Source of the DNA: Polaribacter porphyrae
Lineage (GTDB): Bacteria; Bacteroidota; Bacteroidia; Flavobacteriales; Flavobacteriaceae
Direction: 5' to 3'
Length of the DNA stretch: 64,000 nt
NCBI RefSeq assembly: GCF_002954685.1
Contig: NZ_MSCN01000001.1
Location: 2,905,554-2,969,553, forward strand
The notes below the pieces were generated by a model. It was not told where the DNA came from. It was given only the letters and a program-made list of their open reading frames with translations, and made no database searches. Shown piece after piece: positions 35,232-43,456 of the stretch. Both the position numbers and the translations under genes were made by a program. Every line of letters starts with the position of its first letter. Position 1 is the first letter of the stretch.

Positions 35232-36104
35232 ATGATGAATAAAAAACCAACGTTAGAAAAAATTACTCCAAACTTTGGTACTTCCTTATTAGTAAAAAAC
35301 CACAAAGAGTTTTTAAAAACGAATACACCTTTTTGGCACTTTCATCCAGAGATAGAAATTGTATATGTAAATAAAGGAAAAGGGAAAAGACATATTGGAA
35401 ATCATATAAGCTATTTTAACAATAGTCAATTAGTATTAATAGGCTCAAATTTACCACATGTGGGTTATTTAGATCGTTTAACTACCAATGGTTCTGAAAC
35501 CTTAATTCAGTTTAAACCAGATTTTTTAGGAAAAGAGTTTTTTAAGATTCCTGAAATGACTGCTATTAATGCACTTTTTGAGCGAGCAAAAAAAGGGATA
35601 AGATTTAATATTGAAATAAAAAAGAGGATTGGAGCTAAAATTCAGAGATTAATAGAACTTGAAGGTGTAGAAAGAATAACATCTTTTGTACAAATATTAA
35701 ACGATTTAGCAGAAACAGATGACTATACTCTATTAAATGCTGATGGTTATGCCTTCGAAGCGATACATCAAGATAGTGATAAAATAGAAGTTATTTATAA
35801 GCATATTAATGAGAATTTTAAAGAACACATTAGTTTAGATGAAGTAGCTAATTTGGTAAGTATGACAGTGCCAGCTTTTTGTAGATATTTTAAAAAATCA
35901 ACTGGCAAAACATTTACAAAATTAGTAAATGAGTATAGAGTTGTACATGCCACTAAATTATTATCTGAAAGTAATATGAGTATTACAGATGTAAGCTTTG
36001 AGTGTGGGTTTAATAATTTTTCTCATTTCAATAAGCTATTCAAGGAATTTGTAGGTAAAAGTGCATCAAAATATAGAAATGAAATTAAAGATTTAATACA
36101 ATAA
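35232..36104 (+). CDS. AraC-family regulator with cupin domain
   Basis: This 290-residue protein has an N-terminal cupin sensor (about residues 20-100: FWHFHPEIEIVYVNKGKGKR with histidines that could bind metal or sugar). The C-terminal AraC DNA-binding domain spans about 190-285 (SLDEVANLVSMTVPAFCRYF, then DVSFECGFNNFSHFNKLFKE). The frame opens at a TTG at 35217, but that codon overlaps the -7 box, so ATG 35232 is preferred. Members of this type often control sugar uptake genes; the target here could be the divergent small operon, which is only inferred. Confidence 0.88.
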   Translation: MMNKKPTLEKITPNFGTSLLVKNHKEFLKTNTPFWHFHPEIEIVYVNKGKGKRHIGNHISYFNNSQLVLIGSNLPHVGYLDRLTTNGSETLIQFKPDFLGKEFFKIPEMTAINALFERAKKGIRFNIEIKKRIGAKIQRLIELEGVERITSFVQILNDLAETDDYTLLNADGYAFEAIHQDSDKIEVIYKHINENFKEHISLDEVANLVSMTVPAFCRYFKKSTGKTFTKLVNEYRVVHATKLLSESNMSITDVSFECGFNNFSHFNKLFKEFVGKSASKYRNEIKDLIQ

Positions 36105-36106
36105 TT

Positions 36107-36280
36107 ATGGATGATAAAATTAATAAAGCACTAGAATACTATAATTTTAAGAGTAAAGAAATAGTCGATCACATCAACACAAGTAATAATTTAACGATAG
36201 AACAAATTATAGAAAAAGGTGAGGAATTATCTATTTTAGAGTATAAAATTACTGCTCTAGAAGTAGCTATGGAAAATTAA
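36107..36280 (+). CDS. Small 57-residue acidic protein after the AraC gene
   Basis: ATG 36107 lies 2 bases after the AraC stop codon and opens a frame of 58 codons ending at TAA 36280. The product is helical and charged: MDDKINKALEYYNF, then KEIVDHIN and EKGEELSILEYKITALEVAMEN. The last part could form a short coiled coil. Its position suggests translational coupling to the regulator. It converges with the HD-domain gene, whose stop is 5 bases away. No family is recognised. Confidence 0.6.
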   Translation: MDDKINKALEYYNFKSKEIVDHINTSNNLTIEQIIEKGEELSILEYKITALEVAMEN

Positions 36281-36284
36281 AAAT

Positions 36285-36944
36285 TTACAAAACACCATTC
36301 CACTCATCGTAAAATTGATTAAGGTAATTTTCCATAAATAAATGTCTATCAGTAGCGATTCGTTGCCCTGTTTCAGTATTCATTCTCTCTTTTAGAAGTA
36401 ATAATTTTTCGTAAAAATGATTAATTGTTGGTGCAGTAGAAGATTTATATTCTTCTTTAGTCATATTTAGATTTGGTTTAATTTCAGGGTCATACAAGGG
36501 TCTATTTTTAAATCCACCATAATTAAAACAACGAGCAATACCAATAGCTCCAATAGCGTCTAATCTATCAGCATCTTGTACAACTTTTAATTCTATAGAA
36601 GAAAATTGTTTTTTATTTTTTTGAAAGGTATTTTTAAAAGAAATATGCTTGATGATTTTCACTACATGTTTCCCAATTTCTTTAGGTACTTTTTGTTTAA
36701 TTAGAAATTTTTTAGCTTTTTTTGGACCAATTTTTTCATTTCCATTATAAAATTTAGGATCAGCAATATCATGTAGTAAAGCCGCCAATGAAACTACAAG
36801 AATATTTACATTTTCTTCTTTGGCAATTGCTAAAGAATTTCTAAAAACACGCTCTACATGAAACCAATCGTGTCCACCTTCTGCATCTTTAAGCTCTTCT
36901 TTTACAAATTCGATAGTATTTGTTATTAGTTTTTCTTGATTCAT
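36285..36944 (-). CDS. HD-domain phosphohydrolase (YedJ-like)
   Basis: This 219-residue protein is a metal-dependent HD phosphohydrolase. The metal-binding residues H25 (GGHDWFHV), H58-D59 (LLHDIAD) and the aspartate in VVQDADRLDAIGA are all visible. The family includes E. coli YedJ, of uncertain nucleotide or phosphate substrate. Its ATG overlaps the stop of the upstream membrane protein gene by four bases, so the two are coupled. Confidence 0.85.
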   Translation of the reverse strand: MNQEKLITNTIEFVKEELKDAEGGHDWFHVERVFRNSLAIAKEENVNILVVSLAALLHDIADPKFYNGNEKIGPKKAKKFLIKQKVPKEIGKHVVKIIKHISFKNTFQKNKKQFSSIELKVVQDADRLDAIGAIGIARCFNYGGFKNRPLYDPEIKPNLNMTKEEYKSSTAPTINHFYEKLLLLKERMNTETGQRIATDRHLFMENYLNQFYDEWNGVL

Positions 36945-37336
36945 TTTTGGTATAAATTAAATTTTTTTGCAATTCTCAATTCCCATAAAGCTAGTATTAA
37001 AATAACAATGATTTCTACAAAGAAATAGATTTTTTCAAAGAATGTAAGCTTATCAAAATAAATTAAACATAAAACAAGAGTAAACAAACAATAACTGATA
37101 TTTAAATATGCAATAATTTTAAGAAAAAAATTATGATTTTTAGTGATGGTAAAAAAGCAAGTAAATGAATAAACCCCTAGCATAAATGCTATACAAAAAA
37201 AAGTAAGGAGAATATTGTTTGGTAATTTAAAGAAGTTGTTGAACTTTACCAAAACTAATCCTAAAATAAAGGTTGATAATAAAGCACCAACTGCATCAAT
37301 TAAAAAAATAGTTTTGATAGATATATTTTTCAACAT
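36941..37336 (-). CDS. Hypothetical four-helix membrane protein
   Basis: This 131-residue protein has four membrane segments (about residues 10-28, 38-62, 70-90 and 100-118) with short loops. I do not recognise a family. It sits in a minus-strand group: a 79-residue membrane protein gene lies 1 base upstream and the HD phosphohydrolase overlaps it by 4 bases downstream. The three are almost certainly one operon. Confidence 0.65.
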   Translation of the reverse strand: MLKNISIKTIFLIDAVGALLSTFILGLVLVKFNNFFKLPNNILLTFFCIAFMLGVYSFTCFFTITKNHNFFLKIIAYLNISYCLFTLVLCLIYFDKLTFFEKIYFFVEIIVILILALWELRIAKKFNLYQK

Positions 37337-37337
37337 A

Positions 37338-37577
37338 TTATCTTCTTGAATCTAATTCTTTTTTTATTTTTTTCACCTCATTTAACATCACAAAAAGCAT
37401 AGGTATAAAAAATAGAGGTAAAAAGGTTAAATAAGAGACTCCCTCTTCAATAGTAGAAAAAATAGCAACGATAATCATTAAAAATACCAAAAAACCTTGT
37501 ACAAAAGTCATTTTCTTTTGCTTTTTTAGTTTCTTTAAAAGTTCTTCTTTGGTATAAGTTGATAATATTGAAGGCAT
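37338..37577 (-). CDS. Hypothetical small membrane protein
   Basis: This 79-residue protein has a charged N-terminal helix (KEELLKKLKKQKK), two membrane segments (about residues 24-40 and 45-66) and a basic tail (EVKKIKKELDSRR). The frame extends to 37613, but the extra residues would lie inside the terminator at 37601, so ATG 37577 (MPSILSTYTKEEL) is the better start. It is first in the operon with 36941-37336 and the HD gene. Confidence 0.65.
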   Translation of the reverse strand: MPSILSTYTKEELLKKLKKQKKMTFVQGFLVFLMIIVAIFSTIEEGVSYLTFLPLFFIPMLFVMLNEVKKIKKELDSRR

Positions 37578-37600
37578 AATTATAGTTTTTATAAAAATAC

Positions 37601-37628
37601 AAAAACCACACAATTTGTATGGTTTTTA
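37601..37628 (-). terminator. Terminator after the bacilliredoxin gene
   Basis: AAAAACCACACAA (37601-37613) pairs with TTGTATGGTTTTT (37615-37627) with one mismatch. On the minus strand it follows the bacilliredoxin stop by about 40 bases and ends in a T run. Confidence 0.75.
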
Positions 37629-37666
37629 TCTTGTTTCTTGAATTTAAAAATTCTTATATCTTTTCT

Positions 37667-38077
37667 TTAGCAATGCTCTTCGTAAGCAGCAGCTAAATTC
37701 TGTGCTATCATTTGTGCAGATCTACCTTCTATATGATGACGCTCTAGCATGTGTACCAAATTACCATCTTTAAACAGTGCAATTGCAGGTGATGAAGGTG
37801 GAAAAGGAATCATATATTCACGAGCTTTTTGCGTAGATTCTCTTTCTACACCAGCAAAAACTGTTGTTAAATTATCAGGTGTTTTATCTGCACCTAAAGA
37901 TGCTATAGCACCAGGTCTTGCAGTACCTGCTGCACAACCACAAACAGAATTTACCATTACTAAAGTTGTTCCTTCTTTGGCTAAAGCCTTATCAACATCA
38001 TTTGCGGTATATAATGCATCAAAACCAGCGTCAATTAACTGGTTACGCATCGGTTTTACTAATTCTTCTGGATACAT
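37667..38077 (-). CDS. BrxA/BrxB-family bacilliredoxin
   Basis: This 136-residue thioredoxin-fold protein has the CGC redox motif (C46-G47-C48 in VNSVCGCAAG) and the family segments MYPEELVKPMRNQL, TARPGA and MIPFPPSSPAIALFKDG, with a last-residue cysteine. Bacilliredoxins remove bacillithiol from proteins after oxidative stress in Bacillus. Bacillithiol or a related thiol is made by many Flavobacteriaceae, so the role is plausible. It is a single gene with its own terminator and a TAAATTTG box (38114-38107) upstream. Confidence 0.92.
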   Translation of the reverse strand: MYPEELVKPMRNQLIDAGFDALYTANDVDKALAKEGTTLVMVNSVCGCAAGTARPGAIASLGADKTPDNLTTVFAGVERESTQKAREYMIPFPPSSPAIALFKDGNLVHMLERHHIEGRSAQMIAQNLAAAYEEHC

Positions 38078-38183
38078 AATTCTAAATATTTAGATTTTTA
38101 ATATTGCAAATTTAATTAAATTACAGCTAACTATAAATAACAAATCAACAACAATTTAGATAGTACTATAAAGAATAATAATT

Positions 38184-38558
38184 CTAAATTTTACGCTCTA
38201 AATTAAATGTTTTGGTTACTGTTATTACGTGGCATTCATTAGCAGTTACAACTATTGGGTTGCTTACAAAAGTTTTGTAGTTATTCGATGTTATTGTTAT
38301 GGTATACGTTCCAGATCTTTCTCCAGCACCAAAAAATGGAATACCAGACTCAACACCTTGTAAAACCTCTTCATAATTACCATCTTTAATAACAACCTTT
38401 ACATTTCCTTCTATGGGTTTAGAAGTTTCAGCATCAATTAAAGTAATGTTTAAACCATATACAAATTCAAGAGTACAGATAATATCATTGTTTTGTTCTT
38501 TACAGCCAATAAAAACTATTAAATACGTAAAAAGTGCAATAAGTTTTTTTGATTTCAT
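38184..38558 (-). CDS. Hypothetical lipoprotein with Ig-like regulatory domain
   Basis: This 124-residue protein has a lipobox (FIGC, C at residue 19). The mature part resembles a single carboxypeptidase-regulatory-like beta-sandwich: TLIDAETSKPIEGNVKVVIK, then GTYTITITSNNYKTF and ANECHVITVTKTF. The domain occurs in many Bacteroidota outer-membrane lipoproteins and is thought to be structural or for binding. It stands alone. Confidence 0.7.
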   Translation of the reverse strand: MKSKKLIALFTYLIVFIGCKEQNNDIICTLEFVYGLNITLIDAETSKPIEGNVKVVIKDGNYEEVLQGVESGIPFFGAGERSGTYTITITSNNYKTFVSNPIVVTANECHVITVTKTFNLERKI

Positions 38559-38654
38559 AAATGTTATCTTTTTTAGTAGATGATATTCTACAGATATGGT
38601 TGCGTAAGAAAATATTTTTTCGAACTAAAAAATCAACACAACTTAATGATTGTT

Positions 38655-38662
38655 TATATTTG
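38655..38662 (+). promoter_or_regulatory. -7 box before the TerB-DnaJ gene
   Basis: TATATTTG matches TAnnTTTG, 20 bases before the ATG at 38683. No well-spaced -33 TTTG is seen. Confidence 0.4.
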
Positions 38663-38682
38663 GAGATAAATTTATAAATTTT

Positions 38683-39447
38683 ATGGGAAGTTTTACCAAG
38701 TGGTTAGGAGCAGGTTTGGGTTTTACTTTAGGAGGACCAATAGGAGCAGCAATTGGCTTTGCATTAGGTAGTTTTGTTGATAAGTTTGAAATTGAAGGTT
38801 TTAAGCAAGAACAAATAGACTATGATAGAGGTAAACCAAGGAGAACAACTAAAACACACTCTAATACACAATCAGGAGATTTTGAAATGAGTTTGCTAGT
38901 TTTGGCTTCTATTGTAATTAAATCTGATGGTAAAGTAGATCAGCGAGAGCTTAATTTTGTACGTTCTCAATTTTTGAGTATGTATGGAAAAGAAAGAGCG
39001 AATAATGCTTTTAAACTTTTTAAAGCAATAGTAAAAAAAGAGGTTTCTGCACGTCAAGTATGTATTCAAATTAGAGAGCATATGTCTCATGCATCTCGTT
39101 TACAATTGTTACATTTTTTATTTGGAATTGCAAAAGCTGATGAATTTGTGTCAAAAAATGAAGTTGATGAGATAAAAAAAATAGCTGGCTATTTATACAT
39201 TAACCAATATGATTTTGAATCTATAAAAGCTATGTTTTATGATGAATCTGGGAATGCATATAAGATTTTAGAAATAGACAAATCTGTATCTAATGATGAA
39301 GTAAAAACGGCATATAGAAAAATGGTTAAAAAATACCATCCAGATAAATTAAGAGATTTGGGAGATGAACATCTAAAAGGAGCAAAAGAAAAGTTTCAAA
39401 GCATTCAAGATGCTTATGAGAAGATTAAGAATGAAAGAGGATTGTAA
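38683..39447 (+). CDS. TerB-DnaJ membrane co-chaperone (DjlA-like)
   Basis: This 254-residue protein has a glycine-rich hydrophobic N terminus (FTKWLGAGLGFTLGGPIGAA) like the membrane anchor of DjlA. A TerB domain follows (about residues 65-180), then a C-terminal J domain (about 188-254) with the HPD motif in KKYHPDKLRDLG. J domains stimulate the ATPase of DnaK, so it probably recruits DnaK to the membrane. The frame opens upstream at a TTG, but ATG 38683 (MGSFTKWLG) is the family start and follows the promoter box. Confidence 0.88.
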   Translation: MGSFTKWLGAGLGFTLGGPIGAAIGFALGSFVDKFEIEGFKQEQIDYDRGKPRRTTKTHSNTQSGDFEMSLLVLASIVIKSDGKVDQRELNFVRSQFLSMYGKERANNAFKLFKAIVKKEVSARQVCIQIREHMSHASRLQLLHFLFGIAKADEFVSKNEVDEIKKIAGYLYINQYDFESIKAMFYDESGNAYKILEIDKSVSNDEVKTAYRKMVKKYHPDKLRDLGDEHLKGAKEKFQSIQDAYEKIKNERGL

Positions 39448-39526
39448 AGTGTATATTACTCACAACCTATATGTATTAATTTAAAGAAAATTCATAAATT
39501 CGCATCCTTATCAGAAAAGAGATAAA

Positions 39527-42500
39527 ATGAAAGCGAAATTTCCTGAATATAAAGGACTTGACTTACCAAAAGTAGCAGAAGAAATTCTTAATTATTGGCA
39601 AGAAAATAGCATTTTTGAAAAAAGTGTTTCTACAAGAGAAGGTGCAGAACCTTATGTGTTTTTTGAAGGGCCACCTTCTGCAAACGGACTTCCAGGAGTG
39701 CACCACGTTTTAGCTAGAGCTATTAAAGATATTTTTCCTAGATATAAAACCATGAAAGGGTATCAAGTAAAGCGAAAAGCGGGTTGGGATACGCATGGTT
39801 TGCCAATAGAATTAGGTGTTGAGAAAGAATTAGGGATTACAAAAGAAGACATTGGTAAGAAAATTTCGGTAGAAGATTACAATGCAGCATGTAGAAAAGC
39901 TGTGATGCGTTACACAGACATTTGGAACGATTTAACCGAAAAAATGGGATATTGGGTAGATATGGATGATCCATACATTACCTACGAACCAAAATATATG
40001 GAATCTGTTTGGTGGTTACTAAAGCAGATTTATAACAAAGAATTAATTTACAAAGGCTATACAATTCAGCCATATTCACCAAAAGCAGGTACAGGTTTAA
40101 GTTCTCACGAATTAAATCAACCAGGAACCTATCAAGACGTAACAGATACAACAGTTGTTGCACAGTTTAAAGCGATAAATAAAACGTTGCCAGATTTTTT
40201 ACAAGATTTAGGTGATATTTATTTTTTAGCGTGGACAACTACTCCTTGGACCTTGCCAAGTAATACAGCATTAACTGTTGGCTCAAAAATAGATTATATA
40301 TTAGTTGAAGCAATGAATCCTTATAAACTTATTGTTAATAAGGTTATTCTTGCAAAAGATTTATTTCATAAACATTTTGTAGACCCATACAATGGAAAAG
40401 TTGAAGTGGGCAGAAAAGTGACTTTAAAAGAGCATAAGGATTCAGATATACTTTTTAAAGGTTCAAAACCCAAAGAGTGGCTAATTATTAATGAATTTAA
40501 AGGAGCAGATTTAGTAGGTATCAAATACGAACAATTATTAGACTTCAATTTAGATTTTGAGAATAAACAAGATGCTTTTAGAGTAATTGCTGGCGATTTT
40601 GTAACTACAGAAGATGGTACAGGAATTGTACATACTGCACCCACTTTTGGAGCAGATGATGCTTTGGTTGCCAAACAAGCAAGCCCAGAAATTCCACCAT
40701 TATTAGTAAAAGACGAAAACGATAATTTAGTGCCTTTAGTAGATTTACAAGGTAAATTTAGAAAAGAAATTAAAGATGAAGTCTATGGTTTTGCAGGCGA
40801 ATATGTAAAATCAGAATATTTAAATGAAGAAGATTTTGAAGTTGAATTAAAAAATCAACAAGAAAAAATGGTTGACGTTCTTAAAAATCAAGATAAATAT
40901 TTATCTGTTGATGAAAGACTAGGACTGAAATTAAAAAATGAAAATAAAGCTTTTAAAGTTGAGAAATACAAGCACAGTTACCCAAATTGTTGGCGAACAG
41001 ATAAACCAATTTTATATTATCCATTAGATTCTTGGTTCATCAAAGTAACCGATGTAAAAGACAGAATGCATGAGCTAAATAAAACCATCAACTGGAAACC
41101 AGAATCTACAGGAACTGGACGTTTTGGAAATTGGTTGGCAAATGCAAACGATTGGAATTTATCGCGTTCTCGTTATTGGGGAATTCCATTACCAATTTGG
41201 AGAACAGAAGATGGTAAAGAAGAAATTTGTATTGGTTCTGTTGCAGAGTTAAAAGAAGAAATGGCAAAAGCTGTGGAAGCTGGAGTTTTAGAAGCAGATA
41301 TTTTTGCTGATTTTGAAGTTGGAAATATGTCAGATGAAAACTATGCCAAAATAGATTTACATAAAAATATTGTTGATGAAATTACTTTAGTTTCAGCATC
41401 AGGAAAACCAATGAAACGTGAGTCAGATTTAATTGATGTTTGGTTCGATTCAGGTTCTATGCCTTACGCACAATGGCATTATCCGTTTGAAAATAAAAAC
41501 AAAGTTGATGGAAACGAATCTTTTCCAGCAGATTTTATTGCTGAAGGCGTAGATCAAACTCGTGGTTGGTTCTATACTTTACATGCAATTGCAACTATGG
41601 TTTTCGATTCTGTAGCCTATAAAAACGTAGTTTCTAACGGATTAGTTTTAGACAAAAACGGACAGAAAATGTCTAAACGTTTAGGAAATGCAGCAGATCC
41701 TTTTGAAACTTTAGGTAAATATGGAGCAGATGCCACACGTTGGTATATGATTTCTAACGCAAATCCTTGGGACAATTTAAAGTTCGATTTAGAAGGAATT
41801 GAAGAGGTAAAACGTAAGTTTTTTGGAACACTTTATAACACGTATTCGTTCTTTTCTTTATACACAAATATTGATGGTTTTGCCTATGCAGAAGCAGATA
41901 TTCCTCAAAATGAAAGACCAGAATTAGACAGATGGATTTTATCAGAATTACATACGTTAATCAATAAAGTTGATAAATTCTATGCTGAATATGAGCCAAC
42001 CAGAGCTGCAAGAGCAATATCCGATTTTACACAAGATTATTTAAGTAATTGGTATGTGCGTTTAAGTAGAAGACGTTTTTGGAAAGGCACTTATGAAACC
42101 GATAAAATTTCTGCATACCAAACGTTATACACTTGTATGACAACGATTGCAAAATTGGCAAGTCCGATTGCACCATTTTTTATGGACAGATTGTATCAAG
42201 ATTTAAATTCTGTAACCCACAAAGAAACTTCAGAAAGTATTCATTTATCAGATTTTCCTGTTTTTGATGATAGTTTTGTAGATAAATCTTTAGAGCGTAA
42301 AATGGAAAATGCACAGACAATTTCTTCTTTAGTATTATCGTTAAGAGCCAAAGAAAAAATTAAAGTACGTCAGCCATTACAGAAAATTATGATCCCTGTT
42401 GATAGCAATCAGCAAAAGGAAGAGATTTTAGCAGTTGCAGATTTGATAAAGCACGAAGTAAATATCAAAGAAATTCAAATTTTAGATGATGCTTCAGATA

Positions 42501-43027
42501 TTTTAATCAAGCAAATTAAACCTAATTTTAAAGCTTTAGGTCCAAAATTTGGGAAAGATATGCGTTTTGTAGCATCAGAAATTAAAAATTTTACGCAAGA
42601 AGATATCAACAAAATAGAAAAAGATAAAAACATTGCTGTTGAAATTAATGGAAAAAATATTAATTTAGGGCTCGAAGATGTAGAAATATCATCAAAAGAT
42701 ATAGAAGGTTGGTTGGTTGCAAATGAAGGCGGATTAACTGTAGCTTTAGATGTTACTTTAACAGACGATTTACGTAAAGAAGGTGTTGCTAGAGAGTTGG
42801 TAAACAGAATTCAAAATACTCGTAAAGACAGTGGTTTAGAGGTAACAGATAAAATTAAATTAACGGTCTTAAACTATCAAAACCTACAACAATCTATCAC
42901 TGATAATAAAGACTACATTATGAGTGAAACATTAACCAAAGAATTGGTTTTTGTGGATGAATTAAATAATGGGACAGAAATTGAATTTGATGCCATAAAA
43001 AGTAGAATATTAATAGAAAAAATGTAG
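39527..43027 (+). CDS. ileS: Isoleucyl-tRNA synthetase, type 2, with GXHH signature
   Basis: This 1166-residue class I synthetase charges tRNA-Ile. Length and sequence fit the eukaryote-like type 2 enzymes: GPPSANGLPG, RKAGWDTHGLPIELGVE, the editing-domain segment AWTTTPWTLPSNTAL, WGIPLPIW and KMSKR at residues 714-718 (GQKMSKRLGN). The normal HXGH signature is replaced by G57-V58-H59-H60, so the first and third positions are swapped. Such GXHH forms have been reported in some type 2 enzymes and are linked to very high mupirocin resistance. The C-terminal zinc domain of type 1 enzymes is absent. A DksA-like gene follows after 4 bases. Confidence 0.97.
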   Translation: MKAKFPEYKGLDLPKVAEEILNYWQENSIFEKSVSTREGAEPYVFFEGPPSANGLPGVHHVLARAIKDIFPRYKTMKGYQVKRKAGWDTHGLPIELGVEKELGITKEDIGKKISVEDYNAACRKAVMRYTDIWNDLTEKMGYWVDMDDPYITYEPKYMESVWWLLKQIYNKELIYKGYTIQPYSPKAGTGLSSHELNQPGTYQDVTDTTVVAQFKAINKTLPDFLQDLGDIYFLAWTTTPWTLPSNTALTVGSKIDYILVEAMNPYKLIVNKVILAKDLFHKHFVDPYNGKVEVGRKVTLKEHKDSDILFKGSKPKEWLIINEFKGADLVGIKYEQLLDFNLDFENKQDAFRVIAGDFVTTEDGTGIVHTAPTFGADDALVAKQASPEIPPLLVKDENDNLVPLVDLQGKFRKEIKDEVYGFAGEYVKSEYLNEEDFEVELKNQQEKMVDVLKNQDKYLSVDERLGLKLKNENKAFKVEKYKHSYPNCWRTDKPILYYPLDSWFIKVTDVKDRMHELNKTINWKPESTGTGRFGNWLANANDWNLSRSRYWGIPLPIWRTEDGKEEICIGSVAELKEEMAKAVEAGVLEADIFADFEVGNMSDENYAKIDLHKNIVDEITLVSASGKPMKRESDLIDVWFDSGSMPYAQWHYPFENKNKVDGNESFPADFIAEGVDQTRGWFYTLHAIATMVFDSVAYKNVVSNGLVLDKNGQKMSKRLGNAADPFETLGKYGADATRWYMISNANPWDNLKFDLEGIEEVKRKFFGTLYNTYSFFSLYTNIDGFAYAEADIPQNERPELDRWILSELHTLINKVDKFYAEYEPTRAARAISDFTQDYLSNWYVRLSRRRFWKGTYETDKISAYQTLYTCMTTIAKLASPIAPFFMDRLYQDLNSVTHKETSESIHLSDFPVFDDSFVDKSLERKMENAQTISSLVLSLRAKEKIKVRQPLQKIMIPVDSNQQKEEILAVADLIKHEVNIKEIQILDDASDILIKQIKPNFKALGPKFGKDMRFVASEIKNFTQEDINKIEKDKNIAVEINGKNINLGLEDVEISSKDIEGWLVANEGGLTVALDVTLTDDLRKEGVARELVNRIQNTRKDSGLEVTDKIKLTVLNYQNLQQSITDNKDYIMSETLTKELVFVDELNNGTEIEFDAIKSRILIEKM

Positions 43028-43031
43028 GAAA

Positions 43032-43409
43032 ATGTCAGATGTAAAAGTAAAATACACAGAAGAAGACTTACAAGAATTCAAGGAAATTATTGATAAGAAA
43101 ATAGCTAGAGCTGAAGAAGATTTAGCTTTATTAAGAAGTGCTTATAAAAATGATGCAAATAATGGTACAGATGATACATCACCATCTTTTAAATCTTTTG
43201 ACGAAGGTTCTGAAGTAATGAATAAAGAGAAAAATGTTCAGTTGGCAATTCGTCAAGAAAAATTTATTAGAGATTTAAAAAACGCTCTATTGCGTATAGA
43301 AAATGGCACTTATGGCGTTTGTAGAGTTACTGGTAAATTGATTCAGAAAGAGCGATTAAAATTAGTACCTCATGCAACTTTAAGCATTGAAGCTAAACGT
43401 AAACAATAA
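43032..43409 (+). CDS. DksA/TraR-family protein without zinc cysteines
   Basis: This 125-residue protein has the DksA coiled-coil hairpin (about residues 9-85) and the C-terminal globular tail YGVCRVTGKLIQKERLKLVP. DksA-type proteins bind RNA polymerase through its secondary channel. Only one of the four zinc-binding cysteines remains (C97); the others are T, K and I or E. That makes it a zinc-independent type, known from other DksA paralogues and common in Bacteroidota. The gene starts 4 bases after ileS, so the two are cotranscribed, and a terminator follows at 43430. Confidence 0.85.
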   Translation: MSDVKVKYTEEDLQEFKEIIDKKIARAEEDLALLRSAYKNDANNGTDDTSPSFKSFDEGSEVMNKEKNVQLAIRQEKFIRDLKNALLRIENGTYGVCRVTGKLIQKERLKLVPHATLSIEAKRKQ

Positions 43410-43429
43410 ATTTATAACTAACACAAATT

Positions 43430-43456
43430 AAAGCTTCTTTTACAGAAGCTTTTTTT
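43430..43456 (+). terminator. Terminator ending directly at the next start codon
   Basis: AAAGCTTCT (43430-43438) pairs with AGAAGCTTT (43444-43452), and the T run reaches 43456. The ATG of the next gene begins at 43457, so the hairpin lies where that gene's translation signal would be. Confidence 0.85.

Noticed and set aside
35332..35345. Second sigma-54-like TTGGCAC motif
   Set aside because: It is inside the coding part of the AraC gene (FWHFHPE) with no correctly spaced -12 element.
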